The notes: generated by a model not told the origin, from the letters alone. A DNA stretch of 12,822 nt from an uncultured Eubacteriales bacterium (GCA_900550955.1 URUF01000051.1:1-12822), one strand, 5' to 3'. Counted from the first letter of the stretch, positions 5,384-12,653 are shown. Translations and numbers: made by a program.

Positions 5384-6587
5384 GGGTATCGATGCTTACG
5401 CCCAGCGCGGTGAGCTTGCGCAGGGCCACATCGCTATCGATATCACGGGGCACGGAGTAGAGGCCGGGCTTTAGCTCCCGGCCCTTTTGCGCCATGCGCA
5501 GGGCGCATAGCGCTTGCAGGGCAAAGCTCATATCCATAATCTCCACGGGGTGGCCGTCGCCCGCAGCCAGGTTCACCAGGCGGCCCTCGGCCAGCAGATA
5601 GACGGTTTTGCCGTTTTCCAGCGTATAGCCCTCAATGTTTTTGCGGGCTTCAAAGCGCTGCTTTGCCATGGCGCGCAGCCCGGCCACGTCCACCTCCACG
5701 TCAAAGTGGCCTGCGTTGCACATCATGGCCCCGTCCTTCATGGCAAGCATATGCCTGGGCGTTATTACGCCCTTACAGCCGGTAACCGTTACAAAAATAT
5801 CGCCCAATTTGGCGGCTTCGTCCATGGGCAGCACGGTAAAGCCGTCCATTACGGCCTCGATGGCGCACACGGGGTCCACCTCGGTTACAATCACCTTTGC
5901 GCCCAGGCCCTTGGCGCGCATGCCCACGCCCTTGCCGCACCAGCCGTACCCGGCCACAACCACCGTGGAGCCGGCCACATTCAGGTTGGTGGTGCGCATT
6001 ATGCCGTCCCACACGCTTTGGCCGGTGCCATAGCGGTTGTCAAACAGGTGCTTGCAATCCGCGTCGTTGATATTGAACATGGGAAAGTTCAGCTTGCCGG
6101 CCGCCGCGCGGCTGCGCAGGCGAATGATGCCGGTGGTGGTTTCCTCGCAGCCGCCGCGCAGGTTTTCGGCCCACTCGGGGTGCTCCTCGTGCAGAATGTG
6201 CACCATGTCGCCGCCGTCGTCTATGATCACATCCGGCTTAACGCTCAGGGCGCGGCACTGAAAATCATGATATTCCCGGTCGGTGCAGCCATGCGTGGCG
6301 TATACGGTTACGCCGCTTTCGCTAAGGGCGGCGCACACGTCGTCCTGCGTGGAAAGGGGATTGCTGCCGGTGGCGTACACCTCGGCCCCGCCCTGGTGCA
6401 GCACCTGCGCCAGGTAGGCCGTTTTGGCCTCCAAATGCACGGATACAACCACCTTCAGCCCTTTAAGCGGCTTGTCGAAACGCATATCCCCGGCGATGCC
6501 GTCAAGCACCGCCATGTGCTTGCGGGCCCATTCAATTTTCTGCCGCCCCTGCGGCGCGAGCGCTGCGTCCTTGATGATGGATGCCAT
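5349..6587 (-). CDS. ahcY: Adenosylhomocysteinase (SAH hydrolase), short bacterial/archaeal form
   Basis: NAD-dependent cytosolic enzyme that splits S-adenosylhomocysteine to homocysteine and adenosine, removing the inhibitory product of methylation. It has 412 residues and lacks the insertion of the long form. Visible motifs are HLEAKTAYL in the substrate domain, the catalytic acidic patch IIDDGGDMVH, EETTTGIIRL, and FNINDADCKHLFDNRYGTGQ, whose Asp and Lys act in the active site. The NAD Rossmann motif is VVVAGYGWCGKGVG. NAGHFDVEVD, LVNLAAGDGHP and the C-terminal QYRY also fit. I use the ATG at 6587 because GAGGTG lies 6 bases before it; the in-frame GTG at 6596 is inside that site. The stop codon of the upstream DUF554 gene overlaps the site, so the two are coupled. 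The 3' end overlaps the convergent small gene. Confidence 0.95.
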   Translation of the reverse strand: MASIIKDAALAPQGRQKIEWARKHMAVLDGIAGDMRFDKPLKGLKVVVSVHLEAKTAYLAQVLHQGGAEVYATGSNPLSTQDDVCAALSESGVTVYATHGCTDREYHDFQCRALSVKPDVIIDDGGDMVHILHEEHPEWAENLRGGCEETTTGIIRLRSRAAAGKLNFPMFNINDADCKHLFDNRYGTGQSVWDGIMRTTNLNVAGSTVVVAGYGWCGKGVGMRAKGLGAKVIVTEVDPVCAIEAVMDGFTVLPMDEAAKLGDIFVTVTGCKGVITPRHMLAMKDGAMMCNAGHFDVEVDVAGLRAMAKQRFEARKNIEGYTLENGKTVYLLAEGRLVNLAAGDGHPVEIMDMSFALQALCALRMAQKGRELKPGLYSVPRDIDSDVALRKLTALGVSIDTLTEEQYRYLHG

Positions 6588-6592
6588 GACGT

Positions 6593-7291
6593 TCACCTCA
6601 CGAATAATTGATAGATGGGGAAATAGAGAAACGGGATTAGGATGGCAGGCAGAAGGTTGGCGACCTTGATATCCTTATCCAGCAGCATGTTAACGCCGAT
6701 GCCCATAATCAGCAAGCCGCCAACGGCGCTCATTTCGGTAACCACCGCGTTGCTTAGCAGGGGGGCGACGGCGCTGCCAAGCAGCGCGATTGCGCCCTGG
6801 TAAACCAGCACCGGCACGGCGGAAAGCATTACGCCAATGCCCAGGGAGCTGGAAAAAATTACGGCGGTTACGCCGTCCAGCGCGGCCTTGGCAATCAGCG
6901 TGGAATGGTCGCCGCGGATACCGCTATCCAGCGCGCCCACAACGGCCATGGCGCCTACGCAGTAAACCAGGCTGGCCGTTACAAAGCCCTTGGCAAAGGT
7001 GTTTTCCTCGCCCTGGTTATGGGTAAGCTTGCGCTGCGCCCACGCGCCCAGGCGGCTCATTTTTGCGTCGATATCAATCAGCGCGCCCACAACCCCGCCA
7101 ATCACCATGGAAAGGATCACCAGCAGCGTATTTTGGGTTTCAATCGCGCCCGTTACGCCAATCAAAATCACGCTCAGGCCAACGCCCTGCATCACCGTTT
7201 TGGAAATGTTCTCTTTCATGCCGCGGCGCAAAAGCAGCCCCAGCGACGAGCCCAGCACAATTGCCAGGCAGTTGATTAGTGTGCCGATCAT
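6593..7291 (-). CDS. DUF554 family membrane protein (YqgA/YdfK-like)
   Basis: A 232-residue integral membrane protein starting MIGTLINCLAIVLGSSLGLL, which is the DUF554 signature. Further segments include VGLSVILIGVTGAI, LLVILSMVIGGVVGALID, a cytosolic stretch with KLTHNQGEENTFAKGF, and LVYCVGAMAVVGALDSGIRG, a conserved block in this family. Later helices end in NLLPAILIPFLYFPIYQLF. The function of DUF554 proteins is not established, though some are assumed to be transporters. The ATG has a strong AAGGAGG 9 bases upstream; an in-frame TTG at 7312 lies before this site and is unlikely. It directly follows the rpmA terminator, and no separate promoter is evident. It may be expressed by readthrough, and it overlaps the ahcY ribosome-binding site. 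Confidence 0.85.
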   Translation of the reverse strand: MIGTLINCLAIVLGSSLGLLLRRGMKENISKTVMQGVGLSVILIGVTGAIETQNTLLVILSMVIGGVVGALIDIDAKMSRLGAWAQRKLTHNQGEENTFAKGFVTASLVYCVGAMAVVGALDSGIRGDHSTLIAKAALDGVTAVIFSSSLGIGVMLSAVPVLVYQGAIALLGSAVAPLLSNAVVTEMSAVGGLLIMGIGVNMLLDKDIKVANLLPAILIPFLYFPIYQLFVR

Positions 7292-7315
7292 ACCGGCGCG
7301 CCTCCTTAGCAATGG

Positions 7316-7353
7316 AAAAAAAGAAGCCGCCGCATGGAAAGCGGCAGCTTCTT
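7316..7353 (-). terminator. Intrinsic terminator after rpmA
   Basis: On minus, AAGAAGCTGCCGC (7353-7341), a 7-base loop and GCGGCGGCTTCTT (7333-7321) form a long GC-rich stem with a single G-T pair, followed by a run of T. It ends the rplU-prp-rpmA unit 22 bases past the rpmA stop, and it sits just before the DUF554 ribosome-binding site. Confidence 0.85.
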
Positions 7354-7375
7354 TACGAAACGTCCTACGTACGGA

Positions 7376-7675
7376 TTACTGCGCAGCCGCCGCGGTTTCC
7401 ACGGGGTAAACGCTAACCTGCTTCTTATCGCGGCCCTTGCGCTCAAAACGCACAATGCCGTCCACCTTGGCAAATAGGGTATCGTCCTTGCCGATGCCCA
7501 CGTTCAGGCCGGGATGGATATGCGTGCCGCGCTGGCGCACAAGGATGTTGCCGGCAAGGGAGAACTGGCCGTCCGCGCGCTTGGGCCCAAGGCGCTTGCT
7601 CTCGCTGTCGCGGCCGTTACGGGTGGAGCCCATACCTTTTTTATGGGCGAAAAATTGAAGATTCAGCTTCAACAT
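7376..7675 (-). CDS. rpmA: 50S ribosomal protein bL27 with cleavable N-terminal leader
   Basis: Large-subunit ribosomal protein of 99 residues near the peptidyl-transferase centre. It starts MLKLNLQFFAHKKGMGSTRN. The lead LKLNLQFF before AHKKG is the Firmicutes-type extension that the protease Prp removes before L27 can function in the ribosome. It continues GRDSESKRLGPKRADGQ and LVRQRGTHIHPG, all standard for L27. GGGAGG precedes the ATG at 7675; a longer frame upstream is only read-back into prp in another frame. It is last in rplU-prp-rpmA, 17 bases after prp, with a terminator behind it. Confidence 0.97.
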   Translation of the reverse strand: MLKLNLQFFAHKKGMGSTRNGRDSESKRLGPKRADGQFSLAGNILVRQRGTHIHPGLNVGIGKDDTLFAKVDGIVRFERKGRDKKQVSVYPVETAAAAQ

Positions 7676-7692
7676 GATGATGATCCTCCCCA

Positions 7693-8016
7693 TCATATGA
7701 TTTGTAAGTACCTGGGATATTGCGCCGCCACGTCCTGAAAGCCGGTAAGCGCAGTGCGCAGGATGATGCGCGCATCGTGCAGCTGGGCGGGGGAGAGCCC
7801 CTGGGGAAGCTCCACCGCGATTGCGGCCGGCTTTTGGCTTTGCACAACCACCGGAGCGATACCGGCGACACTTTCCAAAGCGTTGGCACAGGTGGTAATG
7901 AGCACGCTTGCCGCCGCGCATACGATATCGCCGCCGCTTTTGGCATAGCCCGCATGGCCGCTTACCTTAAGGCCGCGCAGGCCCTGCTCATCCCGCCTTA
8001 CTTCCACGGTAGTCAT
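7693..8016 (-). CDS. prp: Ribosomal-processing cysteine protease Prp
   Basis: Cysteine protease (YsxB family) of 107 residues that trims the N-terminal extension of bL27. The conserved catalytic pair is visible in SGHAGYAKSGGDIVCAAASV: His21 in 'GHAGYA' and Cys33 in 'DIVCAA'. The gene lies between rplU and rpmA, the usual place. Its ATG shares one base with the rplU stop (TGATG), so translation is coupled. The L27 encoded next door keeps the matching QFFAHKKG site, so enzyme and substrate agree. Confidence 0.95.
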   Translation of the reverse strand: MTTVEVRRDEQGLRGLKVSGHAGYAKSGGDIVCAAASVLITTCANALESVAGIAPVVVQSQKPAAIAVELPQGLSPAQLHDARIILRTALTGFQDVAAQYPRYLQII

Positions 8017-8321
8017 CAGCCGATGGACGTGATTTCCACCTTGGTGTACGCCTGACGGTGGCCCGCCTTGCGGTGATAATTCTTCTTGCTCTTGTACTTG
8101 AAGATGATGATCTTCTCGCCCTTTACCTGAGCCAGAACCTTGCCTTCCACCTTAGCGCCGGCCAGCGTGGGCGTGCCGATTTCAACACTGTCCTCGGAGC
8201 CGAGCATCAGCACATCGAAGCTGACCTTGCTGTCAACTTCCTGATCCAGCTTCTCCACATAGATAACGTCGCCCTGGGATACGCGGTATTGCTTGCCACC
8301 GGATACGATCACTGCGTACAT
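8016..8321 (-). CDS. rplU: 50S ribosomal protein bL21
   Basis: Large-subunit protein of 101 residues that binds 23S rRNA near L20. It starts MYAVIVSGGKQYRVSQGDVI, the conserved L21 opening, and ends with the basic block KYKSKKNYHRKAGHRQ followed by TKVEI. The start has AGGAGG 9 bases upstream; an in-frame extension to 8378 lies in the leader RNA and does not match the family. It is first in rplU-prp-rpmA, behind a sigma-A promoter and a structured leader. Confidence 0.97.
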   Translation of the reverse strand: MYAVIVSGGKQYRVSQGDVIYVEKLDQEVDSKVSFDVLMLGSEDSVEIGTPTLAGAKVEGKVLAQVKGEKIIIFKYKSKKNYHRKAGHRQAYTKVEITSIG

Positions 8322-8404
8322 GGCAAAGCACCTCCTAAACAATCTCGCCAAGCGCATGGGTGGCGCGTTTGGGCGCACTTGAAAACCCCGCTTGAGCGGC
8401 TTAC
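8322..8404 (-). promoter_or_regulatory. Structured rplU leader (candidate L21 leader RNA)
   Basis: The stretch of about 80 bases between the predicted start and rplU is rich in self-complementary segments. It includes CCGCT-CA-AGCGG at the 5' end and CAAG-TG-CGC (bulged) against GCGCTTG later. Many Bacillota have an L21 leader by which the ribosomal protein controls its own operon. I could not match this to the published consensus by eye, so the call rests on position and pairing. Confidence 0.35.
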
Positions 8405-8410
8405 CAAATC

Positions 8411-8439
8411 AAATTACCATAAAACGCGCCGTATGTCAA
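8411..8439 (-). promoter_or_regulatory. Sigma-A promoter of rplU-prp-rpmA
   Basis: On minus, TTGACA (8439-8434) and TAATTT (8416-8411) are separated by 17 bases. The -35 is perfect and the -10 weak. A transcription start near 8404 leaves an 80-base leader before rplU. Confidence 0.7.
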
Positions 8440-8483
8440 GGGTTTTGGGGAGGTTTCAGGCGTTTTTCGCCGCAAAACGCGCC

Positions 8484-10370
8484 CTATTCGATGGGGATTT
8501 CCGCCGCCTGGGCGATGGAGTACACATATCCCCGGAAGGACTTGGAGAACCCCTCGGCAACCTGCTTTTGGAAGGCGCTGTTTTCCCCCGCAAGGCTGCT
8601 TAGCAACGCTTCGCGCAGCTTTTGGCGCGTGCTATCCGCCCGAAGGCGTTTTTCGATATTGACGCGGCGCAAAAGCACCGGGATGTTCGCTTTCATCAGC
8701 GCGTTGGATACCGCGCCCCAGCCCAGCAGCGAGGCGATAATCCCAATGACCGCGCCCGCCAAAAAGCCCAGCGGGCCCGTAGCCACCAGCGCGATGCCCT
8801 CGCCGCCGCATAAAAGGCCTGTTAGCACGCTTAGGATTACGCCCAGCAGCGTGCCCACAAAATGCAGGCCCACAAAGCCCGCCGCATCCACGCGCACGTT
8901 TCCCGCGCCGGTGGCGGTAAGGTTGAGCTGCATTTGCTTGCGGGGCACATCGTAACGGTCGCAGATGGGGTCTACCATGCTTTGCAGCCGGTCCGTCAGG
9001 CCCGCGATCCAGGCGCGGATGACGGGCGCAAGGGCTTCCTCGGCCAAGGGGGAGGCAAGCACGCGCTCCACGCGCCGGGCGATTTGGTCGTTCATTTCCT
9101 GTAAGGTGGCGATGGCGCCGGTTTTCCACTGCTGCGAAATGGGGATGGCGGCCTCCTCCAGAAGCAAGGCGGCCAGGCTATCCGCCACGGCGGGCAGAAG
9201 GGACGGCATGGCCTCGCGCACGATGGCGCTTACCCGTTCATCCGTGATCTCGCTGCGGATGGCCTCGCGGAAGGCGCGCAGGTTTTCGTCAATCCAGCCA
9301 GCGTAGGCCAGGCCCTTTGCGATGGAGAACTCGGGCTCCGGGCAGCTGACGACGATGGCCGCCTCAAATATTTCGCTGCACAGCTCGCGGAAGAAGGGCA
9401 TACGGGACGCGCCGCCCGTGAGCAGCAGCAGCCGGGGCGGCCTATCGGCGGTGACGCGCGCGGCGTTTTCCAGCGCTTCGCGCACGGCACCAGCAAAGGT
9501 GCGGCCGTCCAGCTCGGGCAGGGGCTCGTCCACAAGGCGGGAAGCCTCCTCGTTATCCAGCTGCAGGGATAGCTTTTGCACGCCGTCGTAACAAATGCGA
9601 AGCTGCTTTTTCACCACGGGGGCCGCTTCCTCCGCAAGACGGGTAAAGTATTCCTCCTTGACGCGGCGCGCCTCAATTTCGCAGTAGCTATACCAGCTAT
9701 GGCATTCGCCAAATACCTCGCGTATGGCGGCGCGCTCGCGGCTGCGCTCCACGGCGCGGCGAAGAAGCGCGGCGTCCAGGATGCCGCCGCCCAGGGCCGT
9801 TTCGCCAAAGGTGCCAACGCCGGTTTCCCGCCCGTCCACGATGTAGGCAAAATCCAGCGTGGAGCTGCCAATATCCACAACCAGCGCGCTTTCGTTAAGA
9901 ACGTCCACATCCATGGCGATGGTGCGCGCGTATTTGGCGTACAGGAAAGCCGCGCGGGATTCGGAGATCACCTGGGGCGCGGGCACGCCCGCGCGGATGA
10001 GCAGGTCGCGGTAACGGGCGCGGCAGGCGGCGTTCCAGCCTGCCGGACAGCCCACCACAAAGCGGTCGCCCGGGGCGAGCTGCCCGCCGTCGCGAAGGTC
10101 GTTCAAAGCGCCGCGCACAAAGCGCACAATATCCTCATAGCTGGCGGGATCCGTGGTGAAGCGGCTTTTGAAGCGCACGCTCAGCCCTTCGGCCAGCGCG
10201 TCGGTGTAGGCGGATTCGCCAATGAGGATTTCGCCGTTTCGCATGCCCACGGCGCTAAGCAGGCTACGCGCGCCGCAAACGGGCAGGATGATGGGCTCGA
10301 TTCCGGAGCCCTGCTCAAACGCGGCGACGGCGCTTTCGCCGTCGCCCATGTCAAAGCCGATGTATCTCAT
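8484..10370 (-). CDS. Hsp70-like ATPase with a C-terminal membrane hairpin
   Basis: 628 residues. Residues 1-365 form an actin/Hsp70-type ATPase domain. Phosphate loop 1 is YIGFDMGDGESAVA (3-16), loop 2 is ALVVDIGSSTLDFAYI (162-177), and the adenosine motif is LLLLTGGASRMPFFREL (314-330). FSIAKGLAYAGW is the Hsp70 'A.GLA..G' end. Instead of a beta-type substrate-binding domain there is a helical region (366-485). Two hydrophobic segments follow (about 498-521, FVGLHFVGTLLGVILSVLTG; 524-552, TGPLGFLAGAVIGIIASLLG), then a charged helical tail. It is therefore not DnaK and probably tethers to the membrane. Phosphate loop 1 has GDGE where DnaK has GTTN. AAGGAG precedes the ATG. It is last in a run with a two-helix membrane protein and a Lys-rich protein; client and role are unknown. 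Confidence 0.75.
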   Translation of the reverse strand: MRYIGFDMGDGESAVAAFEQGSGIEPIILPVCGARSLLSAVGMRNGEILIGESAYTDALAEGLSVRFKSRFTTDPASYEDIVRFVRGALNDLRDGGQLAPGDRFVVGCPAGWNAACRARYRDLLIRAGVPAPQVISESRAAFLYAKYARTIAMDVDVLNESALVVDIGSSTLDFAYIVDGRETGVGTFGETALGGGILDAALLRRAVERSRERAAIREVFGECHSWYSYCEIEARRVKEEYFTRLAEEAAPVVKKQLRICYDGVQKLSLQLDNEEASRLVDEPLPELDGRTFAGAVREALENAARVTADRPPRLLLLTGGASRMPFFRELCSEIFEAAIVVSCPEPEFSIAKGLAYAGWIDENLRAFREAIRSEITDERVSAIVREAMPSLLPAVADSLAALLLEEAAIPISQQWKTGAIATLQEMNDQIARRVERVLASPLAEEALAPVIRAWIAGLTDRLQSMVDPICDRYDVPRKQMQLNLTATGAGNVRVDAAGFVGLHFVGTLLGVILSVLTGLLCGGEGIALVATGPLGFLAGAVIGIIASLLGWGAVSNALMKANIPVLLRRVNIEKRLRADSTRQKLREALLSSLAGENSAFQKQVAEGFSKSFRGYVYSIAQAAEIPIE

Positions 10371-10388
10371 GGATCAAACTCCTTGCGC

Positions 10389-11234
10389 TTATGCGGCGTT
10401 GATGCGCACGGCGGCGGTTCCGCGCCTCAGCAGCCTGTGATCCTGTGCGGAAAGAATGGCGGGGCTTAGCGTGCGCGTTTCGGACTTGCTGGGTAGGGCG
10501 TTGAACAGGCGCTGGTTCTCACTGGAATAGTCCAGGGCGCACAGGCCAAGGCTTGCAAGCAGGCCGCGCGCCGCGTCCAGGGCGGGGCTTGCGGCAACGC
10601 CGTCAATATCGTAAAGGGATTCCATCAAACCGGCGGCGCGGGCCAGGGCGGATGTATCCGCCAAATCGGCGCCGCTGCGCAGCTGTTCGTTCAAATAGGC
10701 CAAATCGTTAAGCGAACGGTCTACCGCGCGCACCTGCCCATCCAATATGGAAAACAAGCGATCCAGATCGGGCTTGAGCGTTACGCGCGCCTCGTCCTGC
10801 GGAGTGGCCGTTTGCGCCTTTTTCCGCCCGGTAATTAGGGCGGCAGCGCCGCTGGCAAGCGCCGCAAGCGCGGCAAGCCAAATGATTGCGTCGCCCTTTA
10901 GGTAGCCATAGCCGCCCAGCGCAAGCAGCACTGCGGCGGCGACGGCCCATAGCGTCCAGCGCCCCCGGGCGGGTTTGGCGGCGGCGGCCTTTTGAGGAAC
11001 CCAAACCTGGGTTGCAATATTGGCCTCCAATAGCCCAATGCAGCTTTTGAGGGCGCTCATAAGCACGCCGGCCTGCTGGCGCAGCACATCGTCCGTCAGC
11101 TCAGCCAGGGCGTTTTGTTCCGTTTGCAGCAGGGCGTGGCGCACTTGATAGACGATCCCCGCCATATCGGGCTGCGCATCCAGCGCCGTCCGCAGGGATT
11201 CGTGCTGCGCCTGCCAATGATCATATACGCTCAT
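10389..11234 (-). CDS. Two-helix membrane protein with a GrpE-like C-terminal motif
   Basis: 281 residues, no family recognised with certainty. Residues 1-75 form a helical cytosolic domain (RHALLQTEQNALAELTDDVL). A basic linker (KPARGR) leads to two membrane segments at about 93-111 (WTLWAVAAAVLLALGGYGYL) and 115-135 (IIWLAALAALASGAAALITG). A second cytosolic domain (150-281) has coiled-coil-like helices. It ends FNALPSKSETRTLSPAILSA and LLRRGTAAVRI. The 'TRTLSPAI...LLRRG.A' end is reminiscent of the C-terminal wing of GrpE ('RVLRPA.V'), so it could be a nucleotide-exchange partner for the adjacent Hsp70-like protein; that is a tentative inference. A weak GAGG precedes the ATG, 10 bases after the Lys-rich gene. 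The Hsp70-like gene follows after 18 bases. Confidence 0.65.
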   Translation of the reverse strand: MSVYDHWQAQHESLRTALDAQPDMAGIVYQVRHALLQTEQNALAELTDDVLRQQAGVLMSALKSCIGLLEANIATQVWVPQKAAAAKPARGRWTLWAVAAAVLLALGGYGYLKGDAIIWLAALAALASGAAALITGRKKAQTATPQDEARVTLKPDLDRLFSILDGQVRAVDRSLNDLAYLNEQLRSGADLADTSALARAAGLMESLYDIDGVAASPALDAARGLLASLGLCALDYSSENQRLFNALPSKSETRTLSPAILSAQDHRLLRRGTAAVRINAA

Positions 11235-11244
11235 GTGAAATGCC

Positions 11245-11688
11245 TCATGTTGTGGTTTTCTTTTTGCTGGAGGAGGATTTGGTGCGGCCGGCGGCCTTTG
11301 CCGGCGTCTTGGGCTTAGCGGCGGCCTTACCGGCGGTTGGCTTGGCGGCTTGCGCCTTGGGCTTGGCCGTACTTGCCTTTGTCGGTTTTGCGGCGCTGGT
11401 TTTCTTTACCGCCTTTTTCCCGGACGAGGAGGATTTTTCCTTGCCGGTTTTTTTGGCGACGGAGGTTGCCTGGGCGTTGCTTGGGTTCAAGCCGGTTACA
11501 TCCTGCACGGCATCGCCAAGGCTTTCCAGCAAGCTGCCGCCGTTTTGCAAAACGTCCTCCAGCAGCCCGCCCTGCTTGGCGCTTTGCGAGCTGCCCAGCA
11601 GGCCGTCCAATACGTCGCCGATTATTTCGCCCCCGGCCTGGCCCAGCGCGTCCAGCACGCCGTCCAAAATGCCTTTCTTCTTTGCCAT
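11245..11688 (-). CDS. Small protein with Gly/Leu/Asp-rich helices and a Lys/Ala-rich histone-like tail
   Basis: 147 residues in two parts, no family recognised. Residues 5-66 are amphipathic and repetitive, with recurring 'DGVLD.L', 'GDVLDGLLG', 'LLEDVLQNGG' and 'LLESLGDAVQDV' units. Residues 78-147 are made almost only of Lys, Ala, Pro, Thr and Ser (AKPTKAS, AAKPTAGKAAAKPKTPAKAA, ending SSSSKKKTTT), with a single Glu. Such tails resemble histone H1-like and HU-type tails and could bind nucleic acid, acidic polymers or phospholipid. GGAGGTG lies 7 bases before the ATG. It follows rluB by 49 bases without an obvious terminator and precedes the two-helix membrane protein by 10 bases, so it is probably co-transcribed with the Hsp70-like gene. 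Confidence 0.7.
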   Translation of the reverse strand: MAKKKGILDGVLDALGQAGGEIIGDVLDGLLGSSQSAKQGGLLEDVLQNGGSLLESLGDAVQDVTGLNPSNAQATSVAKKTGKEKSSSSGKKAVKKTSAAKPTKASTAKPKAQAAKPTAGKAAAKPKTPAKAAGRTKSSSSKKKTTT

Positions 11689-11737
11689 GATAGCACACCT
11701 CCGGCCATCTTCCTAATGAAAAAGAATGCCAAAACCA

Positions 11738-12442
11738 TTAAAGCTTTTGAAGCTCAGAAAGCTCGGCCGGGGTAAGCTCCCGCCACATGCCGCGCGGCAG
11801 CTCGCCCAGCTTGAGCGGGCCAAAGCGTATGCGGCGCAAAAGCACCACCTGATGGCCGATCTGCTCCACCATTTTGCGCACCTGGCGGTTGCGGCCCTCG
11901 TGAATGGTAACCAGCATATCCGTATACAAGGGCTTAACGTTTAAAAGCTTTACCTTGGCGCGCGCGGTGCGCCGCCCGTCCACCATTACGCCATCTTCCA
12001 GCCTGCGGGCTTCTTCCGGCGTTACCTGATTGCTCACGCGGGCCAAATATACCTTTTCCACCTCGCGGGAGGGGTGCAGCATGCGCTCGGTAAGGGCGCC
12101 GTCGTTGGTTAACAGCAGCAGCCCTTCGCTGTCATAATCCAGGCGGCCCACAGGATAGAGCCTGACGGGAAAATCGCGGAACTTGTCCAGCACGGTTGCG
12201 CGGCCCTCCGGGTCGCTGGCCGTGCTTACTTCACCCGCAGGCTTGTGGTACATGATGTAGCGCTTTTCCGGCTCGGGGGTGACCAGCCTGCCGTCCACGC
12301 GAATATCCTGGCCTATTTCCACCTGCATGCCCATTTCCGTAACGATATGGCCGTCCACGCTCACATGGCCGTCTGCAATCAGGGTTTCGGCCGCGCGGCG
12401 GGAAGCCACGCCGCAGGACGCCAAATACTTTTGTAAACGCAT
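11738..12442 (-). CDS. rluB: Pseudouridine synthase, RluB/RsuA family
   Basis: RNA-modifying enzyme of 234 residues that converts a uridine to pseudouridine in rRNA. The N-terminal S4 RNA-binding domain is MRLQKYLASCGVASRRAAET and continues to about residue 55 with HVSVDG and VDGRLV. The catalytic motif VGRLDYDSEGLLLLTNDG holds the active Asp102. IHEGRNRQVRKMVE and LLRRIRFGPLKL are typical of RluB/RsuA. By context in Bacillota the target is most likely 23S rRNA helix 89, but RluB, RluE and RsuA are hard to separate by eye. GGAGG lies 5 bases before the ATG. Its promoter diverges from the tRNA unit. Confidence 0.88.
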   Translation of the reverse strand: MRLQKYLASCGVASRRAAETLIADGHVSVDGHIVTEMGMQVEIGQDIRVDGRLVTPEPEKRYIMYHKPAGEVSTASDPEGRATVLDKFRDFPVRLYPVGRLDYDSEGLLLLTNDGALTERMLHPSREVEKVYLARVSNQVTPEEARRLEDGVMVDGRRTARAKVKLLNVKPLYTDMLVTIHEGRNRQVRKMVEQIGHQVVLLRRIRFGPLKLGELPRGMWRELTPAELSELQKL

Positions 12443-12480
12443 AATTCCTCCTGCGCGAAAACAGCCCTTCGCGCCTTGAT

Positions 12481-12509
12481 AGCATAGCAGAAAGCGCCGG
12501 GATTGGCAA
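12481..12509 (-). promoter_or_regulatory. Sigma-A promoter upstream of rluB
   Basis: On minus, TTGCCA (12509-12504) and TATGCT (12486-12481) are separated by 17 bases. Each matches the consensus at five of six positions. Transcription would begin near 12474 and could continue through the Lys-rich, membrane and Hsp70-like genes, because I see no terminator between rluB and them. Confidence 0.65.
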
Positions 12510-12563
12510 GCGGAGCGGTTAAATTAAGACATTCAAACATGCCAAGAAATTTTGGTACAGGGG

Positions 12564-12592
12564 TTGACTTTTGATGCTTTCAATGATATGAT
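12564..12592 (+). promoter_or_regulatory. Promoter of the tRNA-Leu/tRNA-Gly unit
   Basis: On plus, TTGACT (12564-12569) and TATGAT (12587-12592) have a 17-base spacer. A start near 12599 leaves about 55 bases before tRNA-Leu. It is divergent from the rluB promoter. Confidence 0.75.
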
Positions 12593-12653
12593 ATCACACG
12601 TGGTTTGAACAAACCCGGCGTGCCTCTCCCAATAGGGAAGGAACATGTCCCTT

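Noticed and set aside
5514..6611. 365-codon plus-strand frame, rich in Ala, Gly and His
   Set aside because: It is antisense to ahcY, whose motifs are complete; the composition is that expected of a GC-rich antisense frame.
7676..7921. N-terminal extension of the L27 frame
   Set aside because: It is prp read in another frame; the normal L27 start with a strong ribosome-binding site lies at 7675.
8459..8483. Inverted repeat just after the Hsp70-like gene as a terminator
   Set aside because: The arms (GGCG..TTTT and AAAA.CGCC) pair imperfectly and no T-run follows on minus; too weak to list.
8058..8603. 181-codon plus-strand frame
   Set aside because: Crosses antisense through rplU, its promoter and the end of the Hsp70-like gene, so it is a by-product.
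9576..10469. 297-codon plus-strand frame
   Set aside because: Antisense to the Hsp70-like gene and the end of the next gene; no recognisable motifs or good ribosome-binding site.
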